33,041 nt of DNA, from assembly GCA_902492105.1 (NCBI GenBank), contig CABUKD010000023.1, positions 1 through 33,041 of the forward strand, written 5' to 3'. A program made the translations under genes and the position numbers. The notes beneath the pieces are model-generated. The model did no database searches. It saw nothing but the letters and a program-made list of their open reading frames with translations, and had not been told where the DNA came from. Every line of letters begins with the position of its first letter. Positions within the stretch are counted from its first letter, which is position 1. This DNA is from an uncultured Clostridium sp. Its GTDB lineage: Bacteria > Bacillota > Clostridia > TANB77 > CAG-508. Below are positions 1 through 6,183 of the stretch, piece after piece.

Positions 1-2
1 AA

Positions 3-1619
3 CCAGATAGCAGTTATCAAACCTTAAAAGAAGGAGTAAAAGAGTTAACAGCAGATTTTACAGGTTTGGAACAACAAAAAGTGTATAATATAAAAGTAGT
101 AGTAAAAGATGAAAATGGAACTTCAGAAAAAGTAATCAATGTAACAACAGGAGAATTAACTGGAACAGTTACCCAAAAAGGAGAAACTGCATGGAATAAT
201 GGAACAGCAACAATAGAATTAGAAACAAAAGAAACAGGAGTAACCATACAATACCAGATAGGTGGTACAGAGGGAGAATGGTTAGATTATAAAGGACCAA
301 TCACAGGATTAAATCATGGTCAAACAGTGTATGCTGTTACAACAGATGGAACTAACCAAAGTGGATATAGTAGTATAGATATTTTAGACCAAATAAATCC
401 ACAAAATGCACAAATAGAATTAAGTGAAACAAGTACCACAACAACGGGAAATATCACTGCAACTGTAACACATATAGACAATGAAAGTGGAGTAGAACTT
501 ACAAAATGTAAGTGGATATATAACACAGATCAAAATCCAATAGGAACAGAAGAAGATAGTTATTCAAATACATTTAGTGATAGTCAACCAATCATACTAA
601 GTGTAACTACACCAGGGACTTATTATTTACATGTACTCACACAGGATAAAGCCGGAAACAAAATAGAAACTATTTCAAACCCTATTACAATAAATCAATT
701 AATTACTCAATTAACATTAGACCATACAGAGTTAATTCTAGAAGAAGGACAATCTAGTACATTGACAGCACAAATATTACCTGAAAATGCAACTAATAAG
801 ACTCTTTCTTGGGAAAGTAATAATACAGCTGTGGCTACAGTAGAGAATGGTACAATTTATGCAGTTCAAGCAGGAAATGCAGTAATAACTGTTAAAACAA
901 CAGACGGATCAAATTTAACTGCTACCTGTAATATTACAGTAAATAAGCCTCTTCCTACAGTTAAAGATACTTTAAAAGAAGGACAATATGTACAATATGT
1001 AGATAAAAGCGGAATACCAAGAAAGTGTATTGTCATTTATGATTCTACTTCAGGATATGGTACACAAATTGTTACAGAGAGTGGAGTGGATTCTGTAACA
1101 ATAGGAGTGGAAGATGACGTACAAGCTAGTGTTAAAGACTATAATAAAGCTATTGATACTTTAAATACCAAAGCCAGAGAGTATTTGAATACAGACTATG
1201 CTAGTTCAGCAAGGTGCTTAGGAAGTAACCCTATTAATCCAGCTGCTCAATCAGGTTACTATCGTGATAAAAACTTTGATTTTTCAGAATACAATGGAAA
1301 ACTACGAGATGGTGACGAAAATTATATATCAGATTTGGAAAAAATAAAATCTTATAATAGAAGTTGTAGAAATGTTTGGTTAGCGAGCCGTTATGTCGCA
1401 TATAGTGAAGACTCTGGACGTATTACCTTTTACATTAGTTCTGTTGGTACAAGTAGTAGTAAATACACTGTCAATGAAATATGTATTTTTGGTTCTAGCA
1501 TTTCTGATTACTCAAAAAGTGAAACTATGGGAATTTGCCCAGTCTTTACTCTAAAAGATAATGTAAAAATTAATGGAGGAAGTGGAACCAGTGGTGATCC
1601 ATATACCTTAACAATATAA
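3..1619 (+). CDS. Ig-like repeat surface protein, 5' end off the window
   Basis: The reading frame is open from base 3, so the TTG at 66 is only an internal codon and the true start lies upstream. About 538 residues are visible. The first part holds beta-rich repeats with the pattern GETxWxxGxATIELET, then QYQIGG, then GLxHGxTVY. A bacterial Ig-like (Big_2) domain lies at about 708-947 (ILPENATNKTLSWESNNTAV). A C-terminal domain of about 220 residues follows, with the signatures VWLASRYVA and GICPVFTLKDNV and the end motif GGSGTSGDPYTL. The same order occurs in the 911-residue protein at 7961-10696, so this is a paralogue and probably also starts with a pilin-like membrane anchor. The C-terminal domain resembles the DUF6273/FISUMP-type domains of gut bacterial surface proteins; that match is from memory. 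Function is probably extracellular binding, with the ligand unknown. Confidence 0.8.
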   Translation, partial: PDSSYQTLKEGVKELTADFTGLEQQKVYNIKVVVKDENGTSEKVINVTTGELTGTVTQKGETAWNNGTATIELETKETGVTIQYQIGGTEGEWLDYKGPITGLNHGQTVYAVTTDGTNQSGYSSIDILDQINPQNAQIELSETSTTTTGNITATVTHIDNESGVELTKCKWIYNTDQNPIGTEEDSYSNTFSDSQPIILSVTTPGTYYLHVLTQDKAGNKIETISNPITINQLITQLTLDHTELILEEGQSSTLTAQILPENATNKTLSWESNNTAVATVENGTIYAVQAGNAVITVKTTDGSNLTATCNITVNKPLPTVKDTLKEGQYVQYVDKSGIPRKCIVIYDSTSGYGTQIVTESGVDSVTIGVEDDVQASVKDYNKAIDTLNTKAREYLNTDYASSARCLGSNPINPAAQSGYYRDKNFDFSEYNGKLRDGDENYISDLEKIKSYNRSCRNVWLASRYVAYSEDSGRITFYISSVGTSSSKYTVNEICIFGSSISDYSKSETMGICPVFTLKDNVKINGGSGTSGDPYTLTI

Positions 1620-1675
1620 TTCCTTACTTTACAAAATACTAAAAACAGGATATAATTTTGGACGAGGCGATTAAA

Positions 1676-2179
1676 ATGAAATTAAATATTGTAATGGTAG
1701 AACCAGAAATTCCACAAAATACGGGAAACATAGCAAGAACTTGTGCAGCTATCGGAGCTAAGCTTCACTTAGTAAAGCCATTAGGTTTTGAAATTACAGA
1801 TAAATATTTGAAAAGAGCAGGTTTAGATTATTGGGACAAACTAGAAATTGAAATTCATGAATCTTTAGCAGACTTTTTAGAAAAGTATAAACCAGAAGAA
1901 CATAGCATGTATTTTTCTACTACCAAAGGGCAAAAGTGCTATGCAGATGTAAATTATACAAGTTCTGAAGAAATTTTCTTACTCTTTGGTAAAGAAACAA
2001 AAGGATTGCCAGAAGATTTATTGCAAAAATATATTAAAAATACAATTCGTATTCCTATGAGAGAACATTTGCGTTCTTTAAACCTATCTAATTCTGTAGC
2101 AATAGTAGCTTATGAAGTATACAGACAAGTAGGCTTCGATGCTCTAGAAACTACTAGTAAATATTTTTTACAAAAATAA
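1676..2179 (+). CDS. trmL: tRNA (cytidine(34)-2'-O)-methyltransferase TrmL
   Basis: A SPOUT-class methyltransferase of 167 residues, close to the usual family length of about 155-160. It uses S-adenosylmethionine to 2'-O-methylate the wobble base of leucine tRNAs in the cytoplasm. The N-terminus MKLNIVMVEPEIPQNTGNIARTC is split here as NIVMVEPEIPQNTGN and IARTC and is the typical TrmL opening. The trefoil-knot motifs LLFGKETKGLP and IRIPMREHLRSLNLSNS are intact. I chose the ATG at 1676 because GAGG (1664-1667) lies 8 bases before it; a TTG at 1658 would put this GAGG inside the gene. It follows the surface-protein gene by 56 bases, with a hairpin after it. Confidence 0.93.
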   Translation: MKLNIVMVEPEIPQNTGNIARTCAAIGAKLHLVKPLGFEITDKYLKRAGLDYWDKLEIEIHESLADFLEKYKPEEHSMYFSTTKGQKCYADVNYTSSEEIFLLFGKETKGLPEDLLQKYIKNTIRIPMREHLRSLNLSNSVAIVAYEVYRQVGFDALETTSKYFLQK

Positions 2180-2250
2180 ATTTATTAATAAGCTAGATAG
2201 AATAAAATATAGTCCAAAAAGCAACCAAGAAGCAAAGAAAAAACAATGAA

Positions 2251-2297
2251 AAAATAGCGGAAAATGCAGCCAAATACTGTACTTTTTCGCTATTTTG
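2251..2297 (+). terminator. Probable rho-independent terminator after trmL
   Basis: AAAATAGCG (2251-2259) pairs perfectly with CGCTATTTT (2288-2296), and an inner AAAA/TTTT extends the stem. The T-run is short, so strength is uncertain. The hairpin abuts the promoter of the Fic module. Confidence 0.6.
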
Positions 2298-2306
2298 TGG
2301 TATAAT
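2278..2306 (+). promoter_or_regulatory. Extended -10 promoter of the Fic module
   Basis: TATAAT at 2301-2306 is preceded by TG at 2298-2299, forming an extended -10. The -35 region 17 bases upstream (TGTACT) is poor, as is common with extended -10 promoters. The leader holds an imperfect inverted repeat, GTGGGGTT/AAACCAC, at about 2312-2330 that could serve autoregulation. Confidence 0.55.
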
Positions 2307-2356
2307 AATATTGTGGGGTTAAGAAACCACCAAATCCAATTTTGGAGGATAAAAAA

Positions 2357-2530
2357 ATGTTTAATGAAGAAATGTTTAATTTTAATATAGAAAATATCAA
2401 AAACGATTTAGCAATTGAAGGAATGAATATTAATCAAAATGATGTAGAAATGTTTAAAATGTTTGCAAATGAACAAGTAGAAATGCCAACATTAATTCAA
2501 ATGATTATAGAGAAACCAATTGAGTATTAA
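2357..2530 (+). CDS. VbhA-like antitoxin of a Fic toxin
   Basis: A 57-residue acidic protein just upstream of a Fic-domain gene. GGAGG (2344-2348) lies 8 bases before the ATG at 2357, which fixes the start; the TTG at 2342 overlaps that site. Residues 17-22 read DLAIEG, matching the AIEG core of class I Fic antitoxins, whose inhibitory helix has the motif [S/T]xxxE[G/N]. Here the Ser/Thr position is Asp17, while Glu21 and Gly22 are kept. In the family the Glu reaches into the Fic active site and blocks productive ATP binding. The size, place and motif support the call; the Asp is unusual. The fic start is 26 bases after the stop, so the two are co-transcribed. Confidence 0.72.
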   Translation: MFNEEMFNFNIENIKNDLAIEGMNINQNDVEMFKMFANEQVEMPTLIQMIIEKPIEY

Positions 2531-2555
2531 AAACTCTAAAAAATAGGTGATAGTA

Positions 2556-3161
2556 ATGAAAGAAACATATGAAAACAGAAATTCTAAATATTGTTATCCA
2601 AATAGTAATGTACTAATTAACAAATTAAATATTCAAAACAATAAAGATTTAACTTATTATGAAGCAAGAATTACTGCTGCAAAATTATTAGGGCTTCGTT
2701 TTCAAGGAATTACAGGAAATTTTGATAAAGCACATCTTTTAGCAATTCACCACTACTTATTTGAAGATATTTATCCTTTTGCAGGAAAGTTAAGAGATGA
2801 AAATATTGGAAAAGGAGCTTTTCGATTTGCTAGCTTTGAATATATTGAACCAGAATTAGATAGATTATTAGAACAATTAAAAAAGGAAAATTATTTAGAA
2901 AATTTATCAAAACAACAATTAGCTATTAAATTAGCCTATTATTTATCAGAATTAAATGTACTCCATCCTTTCCGTGAAGGGAATGGCAGAACCAATAGAG
3001 AATTTATTAGGCAACTTGCTTTAAAGAATGGTTATTTATTAAATTTAAAAAAGGTACCACCAAAACAAACCTTAGATGCTAGCATAGAATCCATTGTTGA
3101 TACCAGAAAATTAGAAAATATTATAGAAGAATGTTTAGAAAAAAATGAAGACAAGAAATAG
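2556..3161 (+). CDS. Fic-domain AMP-transferase toxin
   Basis: A 201-residue single-domain Fic protein. The catalytic motif HPFREGNGRTNR lies at residues 137-148 and matches the canonical HxFx[D/E]GNGRxxR: His137 is the base, Glu141 the magnesium ligand, and the GNG loop and Arg145/Arg148 hold phosphates. Upstream are the family features FDKAHLLAIHHYLFEDIYPFAG and the flap sequence FRFASFEYI. Such proteins usually transfer AMP from ATP to a hydroxyl of a target protein; related toxins modify DNA gyrase and topoisomerase IV. The target here cannot be read from sequence. No inhibitory helix is visible within the protein, which agrees with a separate antitoxin at 2357-2530. AGGTGA (2545-2550) lies 5 bases before the ATG at 2556. 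A terminator overlaps the stop codon. Confidence 0.9.
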   Translation: MKETYENRNSKYCYPNSNVLINKLNIQNNKDLTYYEARITAAKLLGLRFQGITGNFDKAHLLAIHHYLFEDIYPFAGKLRDENIGKGAFRFASFEYIEPELDRLLEQLKKENYLENLSKQQLAIKLAYYLSELNVLHPFREGNGRTNREFIRQLALKNGYLLNLKKVPPKQTLDASIESIVDTRKLENIIEECLEKNEDKK

Positions 3162-3190
3162 TATTCTAAAAAATAGAATACTATTTTTTA
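3156..3190 (+). terminator. Rho-independent terminator of the Fic module
   Basis: A perfect 13-bp stem, AAATAGTATTCTA (3156-3168) with TAGAATACTATTT (3174-3186), an AAAAA loop and a T-run. The left arm includes the fic stop codon. Confidence 0.9.
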
Positions 3191-3373
3191 TTGGACAAGT
3201 GAAGATATTTTCTGTGTAAAATTAAGCTTAAATTTAAATTATTACATAAAAATAAAAACAATTTATTTCTAGGTATATTAGAATTTTTTCAGCATATACT
3301 AAAAAAGTAAATAAGAATAAAATACAAAATTGGGGATAACATTCAATATTATAGAACTTAGGAGGGAAAAATA

Positions 3374-3967
3374 ATGGTTACTATGATAGAATTACCATAT
3401 CCTATGAATAGCTTAGAACCCTATTATGATAAACAAACTTTAGAATTACACTATAAAGTGTTATACAAAGGATATGTGGATAATACTAACAAAGTACAAG
3501 AACAATTAAAACAGGCAAGAGAAAAGAAAGATTTTTCTAATATAAAATGTTTAGAAAAAAATTTAGGTTTCTTTGGTTCAGGAGTCATCCTACATGAATT
3601 ATTTTTTAAAAACATGGGACCACCTATTCCAACTTCTCCTTCAATAGAACTAATGAAACAAATACAAAAAGATTTTGGAAGTTATGATGTTTTTAAAATG
3701 CAATTTACAGAAGCGGCTATTAATGTAGAAGCATCAGGCTGGTGTTTGTTAGTTTGGGAACCAAGATTTCAAAAGTTAGAAATTCTTCAATGTGAAAAAC
3801 ATCAAAATTTAACTTTATGGGGATGTATTCCACTTTTTGTATTAGATATGTGGGAACATTCTTATTATTTACAATATCAAACCAAAAGACCAGAATATGT
3901 GAATGCTTTTTGGAATATTGTAAATTGGAATGAAGTAAATAAACGTTTTCAAAAAATTAGCCAGTAA
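3374..3967 (+). CDS. Fe/Mn-family superoxide dismutase, atypical
   Basis: A 197-residue cytoplasmic protein of the Fe/Mn superoxide dismutase fold, which converts superoxide to peroxide and oxygen. All four metal ligands are visible: His26 (LELHYK), His74 (ILHELFF), and Asp158 and His162 in DMWEHSYY. Tyr34 is also kept. The usual KHHxxYV region reads VLYKGYV, so the active-site gateway His30 is Leu and the following His is Tyr. The region ASGWCLLVWEP replaces the usual GSGWAWLV. Such variants are, to my memory, common in Clostridia, but they make the activity less certain. The start has GGAGGG 7 bases upstream. The 183-base gap before it is AT-rich, and I could not place a promoter there with confidence. 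A hairpin follows the stop. Confidence 0.85.
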   Translation: MVTMIELPYPMNSLEPYYDKQTLELHYKVLYKGYVDNTNKVQEQLKQAREKKDFSNIKCLEKNLGFFGSGVILHELFFKNMGPPIPTSPSIELMKQIQKDFGSYDVFKMQFTEAAINVEASGWCLLVWEPRFQKLEILQCEKHQNLTLWGCIPLFVLDMWEHSYYLQYQTKRPEYVNAFWNIVNWNEVNKRFQKISQ

Positions 3968-3983
3968 CAATACTGGCTAATTT
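3954..3983 (+). terminator. Stem-loop at the end of the SOD gene
   Basis: AAATTAGCCAGTA (3954-3966) pairs perfectly with TACTGGCTAATTT (3971-3983) around an ACAA loop. Only three T's follow on the + strand. On the minus strand the stem ends in AAATT, so it could also end transcripts of the convergent small gene at 3995-4144. Confidence 0.65.
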
Positions 3984-3994
3984 GAGGTATTCGG

Positions 3995-4144
3995 TTATTT
4001 ATGGTCGTCACCATAAATTCTTTGGAGTAGCAGGAACAAATCATAGGCCCCTCTCAAATAGGCCCCACGAAGCACCCAACTGTTTTTATAGTCCTCTGTC
4101 ATGCACTCTTCCATTAGTTTCTTCTCTACTTCCTTCCAATCCAT
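3995..4144 (-). CDS. Unrecognised 49-residue protein
   Basis: A small minus-strand gene. It opens MDWKEVEKKLMEEC, continues with ESWVLRG-like sequence (NSWVLRGAYLRGAYDLFLL) and ends QRIYGDDHK. AGGAGG (4154-4159) lies 9 bases before the ATG. A TATAAT -10 box (4191-4196 read on the minus strand) lies upstream, but its -35 region is weak. The second half repeats the tripeptide GAY twice in LRGAYLRGAYD and looks like an amphipathic helix. No signal peptide is present. Its codons (GGG, GCC, CTC, CTG, GTG) are far richer in G/C than its neighbours', which suggests recent arrival or a constraint at RNA level. It converges on the SOD gene and diverges from the gene at 4273. I do not recognise the family. 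The strong ribosome binding site and full open frame are the main evidence that it is real. Confidence 0.6.
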   Translation of the reverse strand: MDWKEVEKKLMEECMTEDYKNSWVLRGAYLRGAYDLFLLLQRIYGDDHK

Positions 4145-4164
4145 AAAGTAATACCTCCTTAAAG

Positions 4165-4196
4165 TTCACTAATTGTGAAGGGACAACTATATTATA
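4165..4196. promoter_or_regulatory. Inverted repeat and minus-strand -10 box in the divergent region
   Basis: TTCAC-TAATT-GTGAA at 4165-4179 is a perfect 5-bp-arm inverted repeat between the minus-strand -10 box (4191-4196) and the ribosome binding site of the 49-residue gene. Its position would suit an operator or a small leader hairpin. Confidence 0.35.
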
Positions 4197-4204
4197 CTAT
4201 AAGT

Positions 4205-4265
4205 TTGACACAAATAACAGAAAATTTATAAATTAATTTATTTTTTTCTAGCCCTATGTTACAAT
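4205..4265 (+). promoter_or_regulatory. Two possible promoters of the 190-residue protein gene
   Basis: TTGACA (4205-4210) and TATAAA (4227-4232) are 16 bases apart. Nearer the gene, TG at 4257-4258 and TACAAT at 4260-4265 form an extended -10 whose expected start point is at or next to the ATG at 4273. Confidence 0.5.
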
Positions 4266-4272
4266 TTACAGT

Positions 4273-4845
4273 ATGAACAAATACCAAATTAGTGTAAAAA
4301 TTTTAAAAGAAAAATTAAAAGAAAATAACGAATTAACAGAAGAACAATGGGATGCTTTTGCAAGACAAAAATGTTTACTTAGTTCTTTTACATTACAAGC
4401 ACATGAAGATGTAATGAATTGGGAAGAGTTAAAACATAGTATTAAACATCCTAATAAAAAATTGGAAAAGCAAATAGAGAAAATAAGAAAAAAATTACAT
4501 CAAGCTGTAACAAGATATGGACTAAGCTCTATAGAAACTAGAAAACTAAATGCACAAATTCATGAATGGATTCTTCTTTATCAAAGGAATAAAGATTCTT
4601 CTGCTTTCTTGAAGCAAAGATTTTATACTAAGGATCAGTTTTTTTATCAAATTTATCAGAAGAGTTATCAACAATTAAAAGAAGTAACAAAACAGAATAA
4701 AAAATTTCCTGCTACGAAACAATGGAATCAGTATGCTTATCAAAACCAGTTACTTTCTAACATATCTATTCAATTTATTTCTGGTGAAAATTGGAATCAA
4801 CTAAGAAAGAAAATTTTAAGAGAACTTAACAATGATAATACTTAA
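4273..4845 (+). CDS. Hypothetical protein with an internal duplication
   Basis: A basic, soluble 190-residue protein without signal or membrane segments. Its two ends are related: near residues 22-57 it reads EEQWDAFARQKCLLSSFTL then NWEELKHSI, and near 150-183 TKQWNQYAYQNQLLSNISI then NWNQLRKKI. The shared pattern is QWxxxAxxxxLLSxxxxxxxxxxxNWxxLxxxI. This resembles the small repeats found next to homing endonucleases (HNH-associated repeat), a possible DNA-binding unit; I offer it only as a hint. A helical segment rich in Lys and Gln joins the two copies. No Shine-Dalgarno sequence precedes the ATG, and no other in-frame start lies upstream before a TAG at 4249. A strong terminator follows. 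Function unknown. Confidence 0.75.
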   Translation: MNKYQISVKILKEKLKENNELTEEQWDAFARQKCLLSSFTLQAHEDVMNWEELKHSIKHPNKKLEKQIEKIRKKLHQAVTRYGLSSIETRKLNAQIHEWILLYQRNKDSSAFLKQRFYTKDQFFYQIYQKSYQQLKEVTKQNKKFPATKQWNQYAYQNQLLSNISIQFISGENWNQLRKKILRELNNDNT

Positions 4846-4846
4846 C

Positions 4847-4883
4847 AAAAACTCGTTTTCACGTGTCGAAAATGAGTTTTTTT
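4847..4883 (+). terminator. Rho-independent terminator
   Basis: AAAACTCGTTTTC (4847-4859 region) pairs with GAAAATGAGTTTT around ACGTGTC, with one mismatch, and ends in seven T's at 4877-4883. Confidence 0.85.
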
Positions 4884-4983
4884 GACCTTAAAAATATAAA
4901 ATATATAATAAAAATAATTCAGAGGAGTTTAAAATACTCTGGGCAAAATTATCAATAAAATGTGATAAAAAAGGAGGAAAACT

Positions 4984-5091
4984 ATGAAAAATAAGAAAAT
5001 TTATAAGCAAATGCAACGAGAAATTAAAATAGGTGGCAAAAGCATGATCAAAATTTTGAAAACAACTCATTATAAAAGTAAAAAAAATTAA
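4984..5091 (+). CDS. Small basic peptide, 35 residues
   Basis: GGAGG (4973-4977) lies 6 bases before an ATG that opens 35 codons. The product is very basic: it opens MKNKKIYKQMQREIKIGG and ends HYKSKKN. It has about a dozen Lys/Arg residues, no Cys and no clear membrane segment. I do not recognise it. A short imperfect hairpin (CAGAGGAGT/ACTCTG, about 4919-4940) lies upstream, and the mraZ promoter begins 19 bases after the stop. The strong ribosome binding site is the main support; an AT-rich region can produce such an ORF by chance. Confidence 0.45.
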   Translation: MKNKKIYKQMQREIKIGGKSMIKILKTTHYKSKKN

Positions 5092-5110
5092 AAAAATTTT
5101 AGAAAAGTAC

Positions 5111-5139
5111 TTGCTATTTCCAATAAGTTGTATTACAAT
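5111..5139 (+). promoter_or_regulatory. mraZ (dcw cluster) promoter
   Basis: TTGCTA (5111-5116) and TACAAT (5134-5139) are exactly 17 bases apart. The expected start point is near 5146, immediately before the MraZ boxes. Confidence 0.75.
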
Positions 5140-5146
5140 CTAATTG

Positions 5147-5172
5147 AAGTGGAGAGAAGTGGTGAAAAGTGG
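5147..5172 (+). promoter_or_regulatory. MraZ operator: three AAGTGG boxes
   Basis: AAGTGG occurs at 5147-5152, 5157-5162 and 5167-5172, a strict 10-bp period that places all three on one face of the helix. MraZ is known to bind tandem GTGG-type direct repeats in front of its own gene (TGGGN boxes in E. coli, AAAGTG-type boxes in mollicutes). The site begins at the predicted transcription start, a good position for autorepression. Confidence 0.8.
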
Positions 5173-5199
5173 AACAAAATGTTAGCGAGGTGAGAAAAA

Positions 5200-5631
5200 G
5201 TGTTAATAGGTGAATATGAGCATTCTCTAGATACAAAGGGAAGATTAATCTTACCTGCTAAAATCAGAGAAGACATGGGTGAAACATTTATTATTACCAA
5301 AGGCTTAGATGGTTGCTTATTTGGCTTTTCTCAAACAGAATGGGCTAACTTTGAAGAAAAATTAAAAACACTTCCACTTACTAACAAAAATGCCAGAGAT
5401 TTTGTAAGATTTTTCCTATCTGGTGCCACAGAATGTGAAATGGACAAGCAAGGTAGATTTTTAATAGTAGCAAACTTAAGAGAATATGCAAATTTAGAAA
5501 AAGATGCTGTTATTATTGGAGTTGGTACTAGAATTGAAATTTGGAACAAAGAAAAATGGAAAGCTTACAATAGTGACGAAAATATTTCAGCAGATGCCAT
5601 TGCAGAAAATATGACAATGCTTGGTATATAA
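5200..5631 (+). CDS. mraZ: Transcriptional regulator MraZ
   Basis: A 143-residue protein with the two AbrB-like MraZ half-domains. Each carries the family motif: SLDTKGRLILPAK near residue 9 and EMDKQGRFLIVAN near residue 77. MraZ forms a ring-shaped oligomer that binds tandem repeats and adjusts transcription of the division/cell-wall cluster. The start is GTG at 5200, with GAGGTGA (5187-5193) 6 bases upstream; length and N-terminus (MLIGEYEHSLD) match the family. The boxes at 5147-5172 suggest autoregulation. Unlike most dcw clusters, where rsmH follows almost at once, 552 bases of repeat-rich non-coding DNA come next. Confidence 0.96.
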   Translation: MLIGEYEHSLDTKGRLILPAKIREDMGETFIITKGLDGCLFGFSQTEWANFEEKLKTLPLTNKNARDFVRFFLSGATECEMDKQGRFLIVANLREYANLEKDAVIIGVGTRIEIWNKEKWKAYNSDENISADAIAENMTMLGI

Positions 5632-5654
5632 CTTGCAAAAGTTTATATAAACAT

Positions 5655-6089
5655 ACTAAAGATAAAATTTAAAATAACAAAAGAAAAATAAAAAATTTAC
5701 AAAAGAAAAAATTTATTAGTTTTTTACAAAAGATAAAATCTTAAATTTTACAAAGGATAAAGTTATTCAAATTTTTACGAAAGATAAAATGCTTCAAATT
5801 TATACGAAAGATAAAAAAATACAAAAGATAAAAAGAATCCTAAAAAAGGTTTTCTAAAAAGTCAAAAACATTACAAAAGAAAAATGCTAGAATTTTAGCA
5901 GTACCAAAGAAAAAGGAAACAAAGTCTTACAAAAGATTTTAATTTCCAAAGAAAAAAAGATTTTATAATTACTAAGGTAGAACACATAAATTTACAAAAG
6001 AAAATTTCATTTGATAAAAATTTTCCTTACCCTACCAAAGATTAAAAAAGAAAGAAACAAAAGAAAAATGAAGAATACAAAAGAAAAAA
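5655..6089 (+). repeat. Array of about 16 degenerate TACAAAAGATAAAA repeats
   Basis: This fills most of the 552-base gap between mraZ and rsmH. I count about 16 copies of a motif near TAC[A/G/C]AAAGA[T/A]AAAA, beginning near 5655, 5677, 5698, 5725, 5749, 5776, 5803, 5820, 5872, 5902, 5928, 5945, 5993, 6033, 6056 and 6076. Copies at 5725 and 5820 are identical, as are those at 5776 and 5803. Spacing is irregular (about 17-50 bases). Stops fall in every + frame, so it is not coding. It is strongly purine-biased on the + strand. Origin and role are unknown. Confidence 0.75.
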
Positions 6090-6102
6090 ATTGAAAAAGT
6101 AA

Positions 6103-6143
6103 GCACGTACAGTTGGTATAAAAAACATACCAACTGCTTGTGC
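6103..6143 (+). promoter_or_regulatory. Stem-loop in the rsmH leader
   Basis: CAGTTGGTAT (6110-6119) pairs perfectly with ATACCAACTG (6127-6136) around AAAAAAC; GCAC (6103-6106) and GTGC (6140-6143) can extend it across a 3x3 internal loop. A second tiny hairpin TGCT/AGCA followed by TTTTT lies at 6140-6160, so the unit may act as a terminator or attenuator about 25 bases before the rsmH ribosome binding site. Confidence 0.6.
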
Positions 6144-6183
6144 TATCATAAAGCATTTTTAAGTTTGGAAGAAAGGAAAAACA

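Noticed and set aside
3225..3245. TTAAGCTTAA palindrome before the SOD gene
   Set aside because: Short and AT-rich; expected by chance at this base composition and not aligned with any promoter.
5655..6089. CRISPR array
   Set aside because: Copies are short (13-14 bases) and degenerate, spacing is irregular and no cas genes are near.
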